NCBI GenBank assembly: GCA_963717085.1
Contig: CAVQVM010000013.1
Coordinates: forward strand, 62,001 to 126,000
DNA: 64,000 bases
Reading direction: 5' to 3'
Source: DASQUK01 sp963717085
GTDB lineage: Bacteria > Actinomycetota > Acidimicrobiia > Acidimicrobiales > VFJN01
A model generated the notes under the pieces. That model was not told where the DNA came from. It saw nothing but the letters and a program-made list of their open reading frames with translations, and made no database searches. Of this stretch, positions 26,231-34,719 are shown piece by piece (position 1 is the first letter of the stretch; each line of letters starts with the position of its first letter). The position numbers and the translations under genes were made by a program.

Positions 26231-26926
26231 GTGAACACACCGCCCATCGTTTCGCCCGAGGAGTGGCAGACCGCCTGGGAGAACTTGCTTGTCAAGGAGA
26301 AGGAGCTGACCCGCGCCCGTGATGCCCTGGCGGCCGAGCGCCGGCGCATGCCCTGGATGGCGGTCGAGAAGGACTACCGCTTCGAGGGCCCGGACGGGCC
26401 GGCGAGCCTGCTCGACCTGTTCGAGGGCCGGCGCCAGCTGGTGGTTTACCGCGCCTTCTACGCGCCGGATGTCACCACGTACCCACAGGCGGGTGGCGCG
26501 TACCCGGAGCGGGCCTGCGTGGGCTGCTCCTTCGGCGCAGACCAGGTTGCGCACCCTGCCCATCTGAACGCCCGGGACACGACGCTCGCGTTCGTCTCGC
26601 GCGCCCCCCAGGCCGAGATCCAGGGCCTGAAGGAGCGAATGGGCTGGCAGAAGATCCCCTGGTACACGATCACCGACGACTTCGACGCCGACTTCGGCGT
26701 GAACGAGTGGCACGGCACGAATGCCTTCATCCGTGAGGGCGAGAAGGTCTTCCGCACCTACCTCATCAACAGTCGCGGCGACGAGGCGATGGGGAGTACC
26801 TGGGCGTACCTCGACATCACCGCCCTCGGCCGCCAGGAAGAGTGGGAGGACTCACCGGAGGGCTACCCGCAGACCCAGCCGTACGGGTGGTGGAACTACC
26901 ACGACGCCTACGGCAAGGAAGCCTGA
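26231..26926 (+). CDS. DUF899 (thioredoxin-like fold) protein
   Basis: The 231-residue protein starts at GTG 26231 behind an excellent AGGAGGAGACG. It shows the DUF899 signatures: VSPEEWQTAWENLLVKEKEL, LAAERRRMPWMAVEKDYRFE, LVVYRAFYAP, ERACVGCSFGADQV (with a C-x-x-C pair as in thioredoxin-like active sites), and the end EDSPEGYPQTQPYGWWNYHD. The family adopts a thioredoxin-like fold and is of unknown physiological role, though often in single-gene units induced by stress regulators. The palindrome at 26053-26071 could be its operator. Confidence 0.9.
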   Translation: MNTPPIVSPEEWQTAWENLLVKEKELTRARDALAAERRRMPWMAVEKDYRFEGPDGPASLLDLFEGRRQLVVYRAFYAPDVTTYPQAGGAYPERACVGCSFGADQVAHPAHLNARDTTLAFVSRAPQAEIQGLKERMGWQKIPWYTITDDFDADFGVNEWHGTNAFIREGEKVFRTYLINSRGDEAMGSTWAYLDITALGRQEEWEDSPEGYPQTQPYGWWNYHDAYGKEA

Positions 26927-27306
26927 TCGCCCATCTCACGAAATCGGCAATCTGTCACTGCTCTAGCGACAAACGCCTCCCAGTACCACCGCGGCGCGAA
27001 GAAACCAGGGCCGGAGTTCCCTCCGCCCTGGGCGCCCCCGATGGAGGGGGTATCGAACCATCTGACGACGCCGGCCGCCCGCTTCCCACTCGGGACAAAC
27101 CCATCGTCCCCGGACCACCTCAAATGCGCCATTGGCTGCATGGTACGACGCGGCGGCCGACTCGACGGCGCGGCCGACGCCGTTGCCTCGTGTCGCGACA
27201 TCAAGGCCATACGTACCGCCCGCGTGGAGTGCGCTTGCGGCGCGGGGGGCGCCCTCTTACCGTCCCGATGTTCCCAGAACCATCTTCACGGGAGGACGAG
27301 ATCGTC
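26927..27306. other. Gene-free stretch
   Basis: 380 bp between the DUF899 and hydrolase genes. Near 26931-26958 the sequence CACGAAATCGGCAATCTGTC resembles only the right end of the dispersed repeat family, too short to call. Nothing else stands out apart from the hydrolase ribosome site. Confidence 0.45.
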
Positions 27307-28005
27307 ATGAACCCAGGCTCACGAGTCAACAACATCGTTCTCGTCCACGGCGGGTTCGTGGACGGGTCCGGCTGGCAGGCCGTCTACAACCTCCTGAAGG
27401 AGGACGGCTACAACGTCAGCATCGTCCAGAACCCGACTCTGTCCCTGGAGGGCGACGCCGAAGCCACCCGGCAGATCATCGACGCGCAGGACGGCCCCGT
27501 CGTCCTGGTCGGCCACTCCTACGGCGGAGCCGTGATCACCGAGGCGGGGAACAACGACAACGTGGCCGCACTCGTCTACATCGCGGCGTTCGCGCCGGAC
27601 AACGGCGAGTCGGTGAACACGCTGATTGCAGACCCGCCGCCGGGCGCACCGGTGCCGCCGATACTGCCGCCGCAGGACGGCTTCCTGTTCCTCGACCGTG
27701 ACAAGTTCCATGCGTCCTTCGCTGGTGACCTGCCGGCCGATGAGGCCGCGTTCATGGCCGACTCGCAGGTCCCGTGGGGCGTCGACGCCCTCGGCGGGTC
27801 GATCACCCAGGCTGCTTGGCGTGGCAAGCCGACCTGGTACCTGGTGGCGACCGAGGACCGGATGATCCCCCCACCGGCGCAACGCGTCATGTCCGCGCGG
27901 GCGGGTTCGACGGTGGTCGAGGCCGCCGGCAGCCACGCCATCTACGTCTCCAAGCCGGCCGCAGTGGTGGCGCTCATCGAGCAGGCCGCGTCCGGGACTC
28001 TGTAA
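27307..28005 (+). CDS. Alpha/beta hydrolase
   Basis: The start at ATG 27307 follows CACGGGAGGACGAG; the open frame upstream is not protein-like. The 232-residue enzyme has NIVLVHGGFVDGSGWQAVY, the nucleophile elbow VVLVGHSYGGAVITEAG (Ser in GHSYGG) and terminal PTWYLVATEDRMIPP with GSHAIYVSKPAAV, providing the acid and the catalytic histidine. It closely resembles the salicylate-esterase/pyrethroid-hydrolase-like group often annotated as alpha/beta hydrolases of soil actinobacteria. Followed by a terminator-like inverted repeat and repeat copy F. Confidence 0.92.
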   Translation: MNPGSRVNNIVLVHGGFVDGSGWQAVYNLLKEDGYNVSIVQNPTLSLEGDAEATRQIIDAQDGPVVLVGHSYGGAVITEAGNNDNVAALVYIAAFAPDNGESVNTLIADPPPGAPVPPILPPQDGFLFLDRDKFHASFAGDLPADEAAFMADSQVPWGVDALGGSITQAAWRGKPTWYLVATEDRMIPPPAQRVMSARAGSTVVEAAGSHAIYVSKPAAVVALIEQAASGTL

Positions 28006-28025
28006 CGCCGGCCGGTCGGACGCGG
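27986..28025 (+). terminator. Inverted repeat overlapping the hydrolase 3' end
   Basis: CCGCGTCCG (27986-27994) and CGGACGCGG (28017-28025) form a 9-bp perfect stem around the stop codon. There is no clear T-run, so it may act as an RNA-stabilising hairpin or a U-less actinobacterial terminator. Confidence 0.45.
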
Positions 28026-28033
28026 GTGACCTC

Positions 28034-28107
28034 GCCGAACCGCCCGCCTGCACGACGGACCAAAGGCGCCGACAGAACAGCACGCGACGGCGCGAGATCG
28101 GCAGTTC
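28034..28107 (+). repeat. Dispersed intergenic repeat, copy F
   Basis: Ends are a perfect 7-bp inverted repeat: GCCGAAC on the left and GTTCGGC on the right. The right side CGGCGCGAGATCGGCAGTTCGG is almost identical to copy D, while the centre (GACAGAACAGCACGCGACGG) is rearranged. Lies just after the hydrolase gene and its hairpin, same orientation. Confidence 0.6.
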
Positions 28108-28268
28108 GGCTCTACTCGACCGACGATCGCTCCTCGGCAAGCTGGAGCAACAGCCACGGCCAGTAGACGAACGCGGCTGACCCTAGGAGCAACCCCCGCC
28201 GCGGCGAGCATGGCCGGGCGATCCTGAGCGAGTCGAGGCTCCCGTCGGCGTTCCCGGCGACTGGGTGC

Positions 28269-29084
28269 TCAGATCGAGGGGATGGCGCCGCCATCAACCG
28301 GGAGCATTGCGCCCGTTATGAAGGACGCGGCCGGGGACAGCAGGAACGCGGCAGCTCGCCCGAACTCCTCGGGCTCGCCGTACCTGCGCAGCGGTATCCG
28401 CGCAGACTGGCGGGCACGTTCCTCATCAGGATCGCCGCGCAGGGCATCAAGTTCACGGACCCTGTCGGTGGCGATCCGGACGGGCAGCAGCCCGTTGATC
28501 CGGATCCCGGCCGGGCCGAGTTCGCCGGCGAGGGTCTTCACGACGCCGGCGAGGCCGGGAAACAGTCCGTTGGAGATGGCGAGTTCCGGCAGCGGCACAC
28601 GCACCGACGAGGCCAGCACCAAGACGATGGAGCCGCCTGTCCCGGAGCTGGGCCCAGTCACGGCACCGCCTTGGCTTGCGGCGCCCAGATGTGTCGCGAG
28701 CCCCCGCGTCAGCCGGACGGCACCGAGGAAGACGCTTTCGAACGCGGACCGCCACGCCTGGTCCGTCGTGGTCGCGATGGTCCCTGTTGGCGTTCCGCCC
28801 ACGCTCATCAGCGCACCGTCGAGGCGGCCAAACCGGTCCTCGGCGGCGGCGAGCAGCCGGTCTGGGGTGTCGGGATCGGCGTTATCGGCGGCGACCCAGG
28901 TGGCGCTGTCAGCCGCGGCGGCGTTGTGCGCGAGGCGGGCAGCAGCCGCGGCGGCCGTCGCCTGGTGGGGGGCGCTGAGCACGACGCGGGCCCCGTCCGC
29001 GATGAGCGCCTCGGCAGCGGCGAACCCAAGACCGCGGCTGCCGCCGGTCACGAGATAAACCCTGTCGCGCAATCCCAGATCCAT
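28269..29084 (-). CDS. Short-chain dehydrogenase/reductase (SDR)
   Basis: The start at 29084 (MDLGLRDRVYLVTGG) is chosen from the SDR fold; the open frame continues upstream into an unrelated remnant. The 271-residue protein has the NAD-binding VTGGSRGLGFAAAEALI, a VAADNADPD strand, LMSVGGTPTG in place of the NNAG motif, and the catalytic segment VLVLASSVRVPLPELAISNG, where the usual Y-x-x-x-K is replaced by LPELAISNG. The missing Tyr/Lys suggests altered or lost activity, as in some atypical SDRs. It ends with the normal FITGAMLPVDGG. Confidence 0.88.
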   Translation of the reverse strand: MDLGLRDRVYLVTGGSRGLGFAAAEALIADGARVVLSAPHQATAAAAAARLAHNAAAADSATWVAADNADPDTPDRLLAAAEDRFGRLDGALMSVGGTPTGTIATTTDQAWRSAFESVFLGAVRLTRGLATHLGAASQGGAVTGPSSGTGGSIVLVLASSVRVPLPELAISNGLFPGLAGVVKTLAGELGPAGIRINGLLPVRIATDRVRELDALRGDPDEERARQSARIPLRRYGEPEEFGRAAAFLLSPAASFITGAMLPVDGGAIPSI

Positions 29085-29106
29085 GCCGTCACTCTGCCCT
29101 GGCGGC

Positions 29107-29210
29107 CGGGGCCAGCGCGCAGGATCCGGTCCCACACCGTCGTGTCGAACGCGTGGCCACGCAGGTTGGTCGCCATCGCGGTTTCCCGTGCCGAGAACAG
29201 CGAGTTTCAT
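29107..29210 (-). pseudogene. N-terminal remnant of a 6PGDH-like NAD(P)-binding oxidoreductase
   Basis: ATG 29210 has a perfect ribosome site (GGAGGTGGACGC) and reads MKLAVLGTG, the start of a Rossmann fold. A small deletion shifts the frame, after which AMATNLRGHAFDTTVWDR appears; joined, they give the GxGxMGxAMATNL...T/VWDR beginning of 6-phosphogluconate-dehydrogenase-like oxidoreductases. Nothing of the remaining 250 residues is present; the SDR gene starts 22 bp later. Confidence 0.55.
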
Positions 29211-29581
29211 GCGTCCACCTCCACGTCTCGAGCCCAACGGCGCAGACCATCAGCGCCCCCGCGACGCCACGACCCGGGCGGTGAGATCCTTCAGGGCGAG
29301 CGCCGGAACCCCGGGTCGACGCCCGCCTCTGCGGAGTGGTGACGGCAAGCGGACGGTGGCCGGCGGTGACCAGCGGCGCAAGGGCCTCGTCCTGGGACAC
29401 TCGGAGCCCAGTTGGTTCGGCTGGTTCGCCGTAATGACACGGTCACCCGCTTGCGCGACCATCTTGTCAGCACCGTCCCCGGCTCATCCTCGGCGAGGTC
29501 GTGGGTGCCATCACCACGGCGAGATGGCCGACCCCACTCGAGAGCCCACACGGCGACCCGCATCGACAGGAGGTCCCCGAC
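29211..29581. other. Gene-free stretch
   Basis: About 370 bp between the divergent oxidoreductase remnant and the haloperoxidase-like gene. No repeat core, hairpin or promoter is convincing; the last 15 bases hold the CAGGAGGTC ribosome site of the next gene. Confidence 0.45.
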
Positions 29582-30406
29582 ATGCCTTTCGTCACCGCGC
29601 AGGACGGCACGGAGATCTTCTACAAGGACTGGGGCAGCGGTCAGCCGATCGTGTTCCACCACGGATGGCCGCTCAGTTCCGACGACTGGGATGCCCAGAT
29701 GATGTTCTTCGTGCTGCGCGGCTACCGCGTCGTCGCCCATGACCGTCGTGGTCACGGCCGCTCGACCCAGACGTCGGACGGCCACGACATGGACACCTAC
29801 GCTGCTGACGCTGCGGCCGTCGTAGCTCACCTCGACCTGCACGACGCGGTCCATGTTGGCCACTCGACTGGAGGCGGTGAGGTTGCCCGGTACGTCGCCC
29901 AGCACGGACAGGGCCGTGTGGCGAAGGCGGTGCTGGTCAGCGCGGTGCCGCCGCTGATGCTGAAGACCGAGGCCAACCCCGGTGGCGTGCCCATCGAGGT
30001 TTTCGACGGCTTCCGTGAAGGCACTGCCTTCAACCGGGCCCAGTCCTTTCTCGACATCGCGGCCGGACCGTTCTACGGGTTCAACCGCCCGGGGGCGACG
30101 GTCTTGGAGGGCGTCATCCGGAACTGGTGGCGGCAAGGCATGATGGGCGGCGTCAAAGCCCACTACGAGGGCATCAAGGCGTTCTCGGAAACCGACCAGA
30201 CCGAGGACCTCAAGGCCATCGAGGTCCCCACGTTGGTGATGCACGGCGACGATGACCAGGTTGTGCCCATCGCGGTCGGGGCCGAGCGGTCGATCAAGCT
30301 GCTGAAGAACGGCACGCTGAAGGTGTATCCGGGCTATCCGCACGGCATGTGCACCACTCACGCCGACGTCATCAACCCCGACCTGCTTGCCTTCATTCAG
30401 GCGTGA
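29582..30406 (+). CDS. Non-heme haloperoxidase-like alpha/beta hydrolase
   Basis: The 274-residue protein starts at ATG 29582 behind CAGGAGGTCCCCGAC. It begins FVTAQDGTEIFYKDWGSGQP and has VFHHGWPLSSDDWDAQM, VAHDRRGHGRSTQTSDGHDM, nucleophile elbow VHVGHSTGGGEVARYVA (Ser in GHSTGG), acid in MHGDDDQVVP and histidine in GYPHGMCTTHADVINPDLLA. These are the signatures of the cofactor-free chloroperoxidase/bromoperoxidase family, which in practice are esterases with perhydrolase activity. Full length and intact; probably cytosolic. Confidence 0.94.
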   Translation: MPFVTAQDGTEIFYKDWGSGQPIVFHHGWPLSSDDWDAQMMFFVLRGYRVVAHDRRGHGRSTQTSDGHDMDTYAADAAAVVAHLDLHDAVHVGHSTGGGEVARYVAQHGQGRVAKAVLVSAVPPLMLKTEANPGGVPIEVFDGFREGTAFNRAQSFLDIAAGPFYGFNRPGATVLEGVIRNWWRQGMMGGVKAHYEGIKAFSETDQTEDLKAIEVPTLVMHGDDDQVVPIAVGAERSIKLLKNGTLKVYPGYPHGMCTTHADVINPDLLAFIQA

Positions 30407-30623
30407 CCGTCGTACGTCGAGCAGCACCTGCACCCGGAATCGCTTCGTCGGCCCGCCGATCGATGCCTCCACGGACCGCCGCATAACCTCACGGCCGTCG
30501 CAGCACAATCCGACACGAACGAGTGTCATGCGGTCCGTGGCACGCCGAGGCACGTGGTAGACGTCCGTGCCCTGGCAGGCTCAGAGCCCCAGGTCGGAAG
30601 GCCCTAGGCCGGTGCGCGCCGAG

Positions 30624-30752
30624 CTACTCGCCGATGAGGCGCAGGTTGTAGGCCGCCTTGACGTCGGGGATCCAGTCGCCGAAGTAGCGGATGCTGTGCG
30701 GCTCCCCAAGGCGATTCAGTTCGTCGAGGCCCCCCGCCGCGAACCTGGCCAC
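30624..30752 (-). pseudogene. Possible gene fragment, unrecognised
   Basis: A short stretch on the - strand reads ARFAAGGLDELNRLGEPHSI then RYFGDWIPDVKAAYNLRLIGE before a stop. It looks protein-like (balanced composition, amphipathic ending) in contrast with its surroundings and could be the C-terminus of a lost gene. Upstream the frame runs into the divergent cupin gene. Family not identified. Confidence 0.3.
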
Positions 30753-30816
30753 CCGGGGTTCCGGCGGTTCCTTTCGTCCAAGACTGCAGGGCATGGTTCC
30801 TGCGACGCTCCGGGGC

Positions 30817-31233
30817 ATGGAGCTCGTGACCGAACCCCGTGGCGCCATCGACCTCACTGCCACCCCCGTTCATCTAGCCCTCGGGTCCCGGGCACTGGCC
30901 GTCGAAGGCTTCGAGTGGGACGGCCGCGTGCTGGAGGCCTACGCCGCCGCGGTCTCCGAAGACGGCGCCGAGGGCCGGCTAGTGATGGTCTTCGAGGGCA
31001 GCCGGTCATGGGACATTTGGGAACGGCACCCCGCCGGTGACGAGGTCGTGATCTGCCTATCCGGCCGGATGACGGTCATCCAGGAGGTCGAGGGCGGGCA
31101 CGAGCCCATCGGGCTGGGACCGTGCGAAGCGATGATCAACCCCTCCGGCGTTTGGCATACCGCGGACGTCCACGAGCCGGCCCGGTTCATGACGATCACG
31201 CCTGGCCAGGGAACCGAGCACCGGCCACGCTGA
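30817..31233 (+). CDS. Cupin-domain protein
   Basis: The 138-residue product from ATG 30817 (ATG 30793 is an alternative) has a single cupin barrel: SRSWDIWERHPAGDEVVICL (cupin motif 1 with E-x-H and acidic metal ligands), GRMTVIQEVEGGHEPIGLGP, then motif 2 MINPSGVWHTADVHEPARFM with the histidine ligand. The PSGVWHTADV block is characteristic of small metal-binding cupins of unknown substrate. It stands alone. No signal peptide. Confidence 0.85.
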   Translation: MELVTEPRGAIDLTATPVHLALGSRALAVEGFEWDGRVLEAYAAAVSEDGAEGRLVMVFEGSRSWDIWERHPAGDEVVICLSGRMTVIQEVEGGHEPIGLGPCEAMINPSGVWHTADVHEPARFMTITPGQGTEHRPR

Positions 31234-31374
31234 CAGGCCGGGCGACGGCCGGACGTCGCCACTGCCCGTGAGACGCACGCCCTGAGCCAGCGATCCGCAG
31301 CAGTCGTCAGCCGTTCAAGTGGGCCTTGACGGCGTGTCCTGCTCGATCCACGGGATGTGCGTTCGGTTCGGCCA

Positions 31375-31641
31375 TCATGAACTCGTCCCGTCGACATTCC
31401 GGGCTTCGATCGCTTTGATGGTGTTTCCGAGCGCCTTTCCCAGCAAGCGCTTGCCGCCGATCGCGAGCCCCAACCCGAGCACACGTCCCTCGAGGTTCTT
31501 ACCCTCGCGTACCACGACGACATCCACGTCGGTAATCCCGTTGGGCTGCCCGGGGTGATAGCGCCGGATCGGCGCCTCTGTCGGCGGGTGGAATCGCGCA
31601 CAGAGGTCGCCCGGTTGATCGGGCAGAACGTCGGCAAGCAC
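31375..31641 (-). CDS. Hypothetical protein, perhaps a C-terminal fragment
   Basis: The 88-residue frame starts at a GTG and reads DLCARFHPPTEAPIRRYHPG, DVDVVVVREGKNLEGRVLGL and GKRLLGKALGNTIKAIEARN. The amphipathic final helix (LLGKALGNTIKAIEARN) is like the C-terminal helix of larger proteins, so this may be a truncated gene. The start region has no good ribosome site. Protein-like composition supports coding origin, but I cannot name the family. Confidence 0.4.
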   Translation of the reverse strand: MLADVLPDQPGDLCARFHPPTEAPIRRYHPGQPNGITDVDVVVVREGKNLEGRVLGLGLAIGGKRLLGKALGNTIKAIEARNVDGTSS

Positions 31642-31789
31642 CCGGTCTGCTGTGGATACGGACCGTCGCTCGGCGCGCGGTCAAGCCAGCTATCCGGGAC
31701 CGCGTGGCAACATTGAGGGCGGGGACATTCCGTGCGTGGCGACCGACCGCGACTCGGGGAAGCTAGCGACGGTGGGGAGGTCGCGACGG

Positions 31790-32149
31790 TTAGCCCGCCG
31801 GGTCGATCTGCTCCACTAGTTCGTATACGTGGCCGTCAGGGGCCCGGAAATGGGCGTACCGGTACCTGGCGTTGACAGACACATCGTCGTCAGTGGGAAC
31901 ACCGGCGGTCCGCAGCTCGGTGGCGGCCTGGTCCACGTCGTCGACGAGGAAACCGACGATCCGACCGTCTCCACCCGCCCCGTCGGACGGGCCGACGGCG
32001 AAGGTCGACCCGTCGGGGAGGGCGAAGAAGTCATGCCCGGAGCCCTCGACTGGCACCGACCGGAGCCCGAGTACATCGCGAACCAGGGCGGCCATGCGTT
32101 CCCGAGCGTCGGTGGACGTGCCCACGAAGGTGAGCCCTCTGACCCTCAT
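31790..32149 (-). CDS. VOC-family protein
   Basis: The start at 32149 follows GAGGAGCGACACG. The 119-residue protein is a single VOC domain: VRGLTFVGTSTDARERMAAL, FFALPDGSTFAVGPSD, VGFLVDDVDQAATELRTAGV and the C-terminal RYAHFRAPDGHVYELVEQI with the conserved D-G-H-x-Y-E containing a likely metal-binding glutamate. Such proteins bind or modify small molecules. It is a lone gene next to an unrelated maltokinase-like gene on the same strand. Confidence 0.9.
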   Translation of the reverse strand: MRVRGLTFVGTSTDARERMAALVRDVLGLRSVPVEGSGHDFFALPDGSTFAVGPSDGAGGDGRIVGFLVDDVDQAATELRTAGVPTDDDVSVNARYRYAHFRAPDGHVYELVEQIDPAG

Positions 32150-32272
32150 CGTGTCGCTCCTCCCGCCCTTGCCGCGTGGGCGCAACCGTAGCTGGCTGTT
32201 TCGGCGAGACCGCGCTGACGGTCGGGTGCATCGGGCGGTGCCGACCCCGCCGAGAACCCGTGGGAGTTGGCC

Positions 32273-32908
32273 CTACCGTTCGCTAACTTCGGCGAGTACG
32301 ACCGCGTTCTCCTGGCCGTCCCAACTCGCTGTGAGCCCGATGGCGGGACGAGGTCCGGGGCGAGGGTGCCGGAACACGGTCATCTCGAAGCGGTCGTTGT
32401 GAAGCACAGCACCACTGGCGTCGTCGGATCCGAGCTCGAAGCCGTCGACGGGCACTCGCTCGAGGGTCCAACCGCCGCCCCGGATGCGGACGTTGGTCGG
32501 CGCGATGTACCAGCGGCCCTCGTACACGACCATGCCGAGTGCCTCGCCCTGACCGGTCATGGCCACTGCCGCAAGCATCATGACGAGGTGCGGGTCTCGC
32601 AGCCCGTCGTACACCCAGCGGGTGCCGAGCACGGAGTGCTGCATCTCGGTGATGAAGGCGTCTTCGCCGCCGTCGAGGGGCTCGTCCCGGTAGGTGAGTG
32701 GGACCTGCAAGAGCATTTGTCCGGCGGCGACGAGGTGGGTCTCCATGCCGACGCGACCGTCAGGATCGTCGAAGCGATAGGACCCGATGACTTCCATGGC
32801 GACGCCCCCGGGGGGACCCCACGGTCGGGTCGGGGCCCACTGGGCGATGAGCTGGTCCTTCGTCGGGTTGATCGTCGCGCGGTGGAAGATCGCCACGGCC
32901 AGCACCAT
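32273..32908 (-). CDS. Maltokinase N-terminal cap-like protein
   Basis: The 211-residue protein from ATG 32908 (GTG 32896 also possible) begins AIFHRATINPTKDQLIAQWA, then RPWGPPGGVAMEVIGSYRFD, VGMETHLVAAGQMLLQVPLT and HSVLGTRWVYDGLRDPHLVM. These match the N-terminal cap domain of mycobacterial/actinobacterial maltokinase (Pep2), here without the kinase domain, as in stand-alone proteins once called CG0192-related. The kinase catalytic residues are absent, so it is not a kinase; the stand-alone role is unknown. Helpful for placing the organism among actinobacteria. Confidence 0.85.
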   Translation of the reverse strand: MVLAVAIFHRATINPTKDQLIAQWAPTRPWGPPGGVAMEVIGSYRFDDPDGRVGMETHLVAAGQMLLQVPLTYRDEPLDGGEDAFITEMQHSVLGTRWVYDGLRDPHLVMMLAAVAMTGQGEALGMVVYEGRWYIAPTNVRIRGGGWTLERVPVDGFELGSDDASGAVLHNDRFEMTVFRHPRPGPRPAIGLTASWDGQENAVVLAEVSER

Positions 32909-33080
32909 AGAACGAGGTGCGCCCCGACGAGCCGCCCGACGTCCCAACGATGCCGGATCTGCGCTGACACGCAAACCAGGTGGCCGCCTATGCCGCCGAG
33001 GCTCTCCGGGCAGGCGCCGACCGGCGTTCGCCCCAGACCGCCGGCTCGGTGATGTGCGGAACGAGCGCCAGACTGCAGGG

Positions 33081-33800
33081 ATGATCGTGGAACGCGACGT
33101 GGACTGCGGGATCGTCTACCAGCGGCTACGTCGACGCCTGATGGCAACGGTTCGCTCGTTGGACAGTGATGTGCTCGCTCTCACCGTGCCGGCGACGCCG
33201 GCCTGGTCGGTGCGTGACGCGGTGGCACACGTGATCGGGATCGCTCACGATCTCAACGCCCAGCGCTTCGACGTGACCGACCCCGACGAATGGACGGCCC
33301 GTCAGGTTCGGGAACGGCGTGATGCCACCATCGACGACCTCGAGGTCGAGTGGGACCGCGAGGCCCCGCGCTTTGAGGAAGGCCTGCGGTTGATGGGCTA
33401 CGAGGTCGGCAGCCACTTCGTGGGCGACTTGCTGCACCACGCGGCCGACATCCACCACGCGGTCGGCCTCGGGCCAATCGACGACGACGACGAGGCTCTG
33501 GCCGTGGGCCTCGACTTCTACCTCGACACATGCCACAAGGACCTCGTGGCCCATGATCGGGGTTCTCTCGGCGTACAGGCGAACGACCCGCCCCAGGACC
33601 GATGGACGCTCGGCGCAGGCCGCGAGGTCGCGACGCTCGAAGCGACCCGCTACGAGCTCTTCCGCGCCCTCGGCGGCCGACGTAGCCAACGCCAGCTCCG
33701 CTCCATGACGTGGACCGGTGACGTCGACGAGGTCGTCGGAGTGCTCACCAGCTACGCACCACCGATCCACGACCTCATCGAGACGTCATCGACCTCCTGA
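33081..33800 (+). CDS. Maleylpyruvate isomerase-type mycothiol-dependent (DinB-fold) protein
   Basis: The 239-residue protein from ATG 33081 has LDSDVLALTVPATPAWSVRD, AVAHVIGIAHDLNAQRFDVT and WTARQVRERRDATIDDLEVE, the four-helix MDMPI_N/DinB signature. The metal-binding histidine pattern is AHVIGIAHD early and FVGDLLHHAADIHHAVGL later, as in mycothiol-dependent enzymes. The C-terminal 60 residues (TWTGDVDEVVGVLTSYAPP) are the usual small extra domain. Mycothiol dependence implies an actinobacterial host. Repeat copy C follows 50 bp after the stop. Confidence 0.9.
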   Translation: MIVERDVDCGIVYQRLRRRLMATVRSLDSDVLALTVPATPAWSVRDAVAHVIGIAHDLNAQRFDVTDPDEWTARQVRERRDATIDDLEVEWDREAPRFEEGLRLMGYEVGSHFVGDLLHHAADIHHAVGLGPIDDDDEALAVGLDFYLDTCHKDLVAHDRGSLGVQANDPPQDRWTLGAGREVATLEATRYELFRALGGRRSQRQLRSMTWTGDVDEVVGVLTSYAPPIHDLIETSSTS

Positions 33801-33850
33801 ACCGCGTGCTGTCCCCAAACGCCGGGTCTGGGCGACGACCGCACTAACGC

Positions 33851-33920
33851 CGAATGCCCGAACACCCTCACCTGTCGGATCGTCAGCACAGAACGACGGG
33901 ACGCGAGATCAGGCAGATAT
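33851..33920 (+). repeat. Dispersed intergenic repeat, copy C
   Basis: 70 bp with left CGAATGCCCGAAC, exact core CGTCAGCACAGAACGACGGG and right ACGCGAGATCAGGCAGAT. The core folds as CGTC-AGCACAGAAC-GACG. Lies after the DinB-fold gene and before the secreted-protein gene, same orientation as both. The 340 bp from here to the next gene hold nothing else I recognise. Confidence 0.8.
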
Positions 33921-34264
33921 GGGCGGCCCTCCACAAAAATCGCGCCCGCGATTCGAGCGGCACGATCGGCGCCGGGGCGCAGCGCGTAGGCGCTGCGAGC
34001 CTGACGCGCCCGATCCTCGGTTCAAGAGGTGCGCTTCCCGGGATCCGGTCGAGGGACTGCAAGTACCGGCACCCCTTTGCCCTGCGGACGACAAAGGGTT
34101 GAAGCCACGCACGCCGTCACAGCAAATCGGAGACTCCGGTCGACAGCCATTGACATGCCAACATGGGTGGTGCAGCCTGGCACTGAAGGCGGACATCGTC
34201 TTCGGCGGGCCGGCGGATGAGGCGGATCGGTGGTTCGCGTCCAAACACTATGAGGAGGCGGGCC

Positions 34265-34531
34265 TTGAAGCGTTTCGTTATCGTCCTTTCGATATCGCTT
34301 TTGGCAGCTCTTGGATTGAACACCGGCATTGCGAGTGCTGGCCAGCCGGCGAACCAGGCATGCGTCGGTGAGAGCCTGTCGGCGCTGGCGTCCAACCAGG
34401 AGGACCCGGGTCAATTTGGGCAGGCCACTCGTGGCTTTGCTCAGCTCCCAGGTCCCCATGGCGGAAACATCCAAGCCTTCCAGGCGGGTGTGGTCGGCGA
34501 TGACATAGTGCCGAACACCTGCAACGACTAA
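34265..34531 (+). CDS. Small secreted protein
   Basis: TTG 34265 is chosen because TGAGGAGGCGGGCC precedes it at ideal spacing; ATG 34250 overlaps that site. The 88-residue product has a signal peptide: basic KRF, hydrophobic VIVLSISLLAALGLNTG and cleavage after IASA. The mature part of about 65 residues (QPANQACVGESLSALASNQE, FGQATRGFAQLPGPHGGNIQ, GDDIVPNTCND) has two cysteines that could form one disulfide. Similar small secreted proteins with ACVGES and a final NTCND occur in actinobacteria, with no known function. A strong terminator follows. It is the only gene between repeat copies C and D. Confidence 0.75.
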   Translation: MKRFVIVLSISLLAALGLNTGIASAGQPANQACVGESLSALASNQEDPGQFGQATRGFAQLPGPHGGNIQAFQAGVVGDDIVPNTCND

Positions 34532-34552
34532 CTCGTTTGCACTGAAGCGGCG

Positions 34553-34587
34553 AGCGGCACCCTTGGCGTTCTTCGGGGTGCCGCTTT
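34553..34587 (+). terminator. Rho-independent terminator
   Basis: AGCGGCACCC and GGGTGCCGCT form a 10-bp perfect stem around a 13-base loop, followed by TTTG. It lies 21 bp after the stop of the secreted-protein gene. Confidence 0.8.
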
Positions 34588-34610
34588 GCCTATTCCGCAC
34601 TCGCCGCCCG

Positions 34611-34684
34611 TAATGCCCGAACCGCGCACGCCTCGCCCGCCAGCCGTCAGCACAGAACGCCGAGGCGCGAGACCGGCAGTTCGG
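34611..34684 (+). repeat. Dispersed intergenic repeat, copy D
   Basis: Left TAATGCCCGAACCGCGCACG, core CGTCAGCACAGAACGCCG, right GGCGCGAGACCGGCAGTTCGG. The ends CCGAAC/GTTCGG and inner arms CGCCTCG/CGAGGCG can pair, so the copy folds as an imperfect palindrome. It starts 24 bp after the terminator of the secreted-protein gene. Confidence 0.8.
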
Positions 34685-34719
34685 CGCTAGCTGTTGATCT
34701 CGCCCGCCTCACGAGCGCG

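Noticed and set aside
26931..26958. CACGAAATCGGCAATCTGTC as a repeat copy
   Set aside because: Too short and diverged; no core and no left end.
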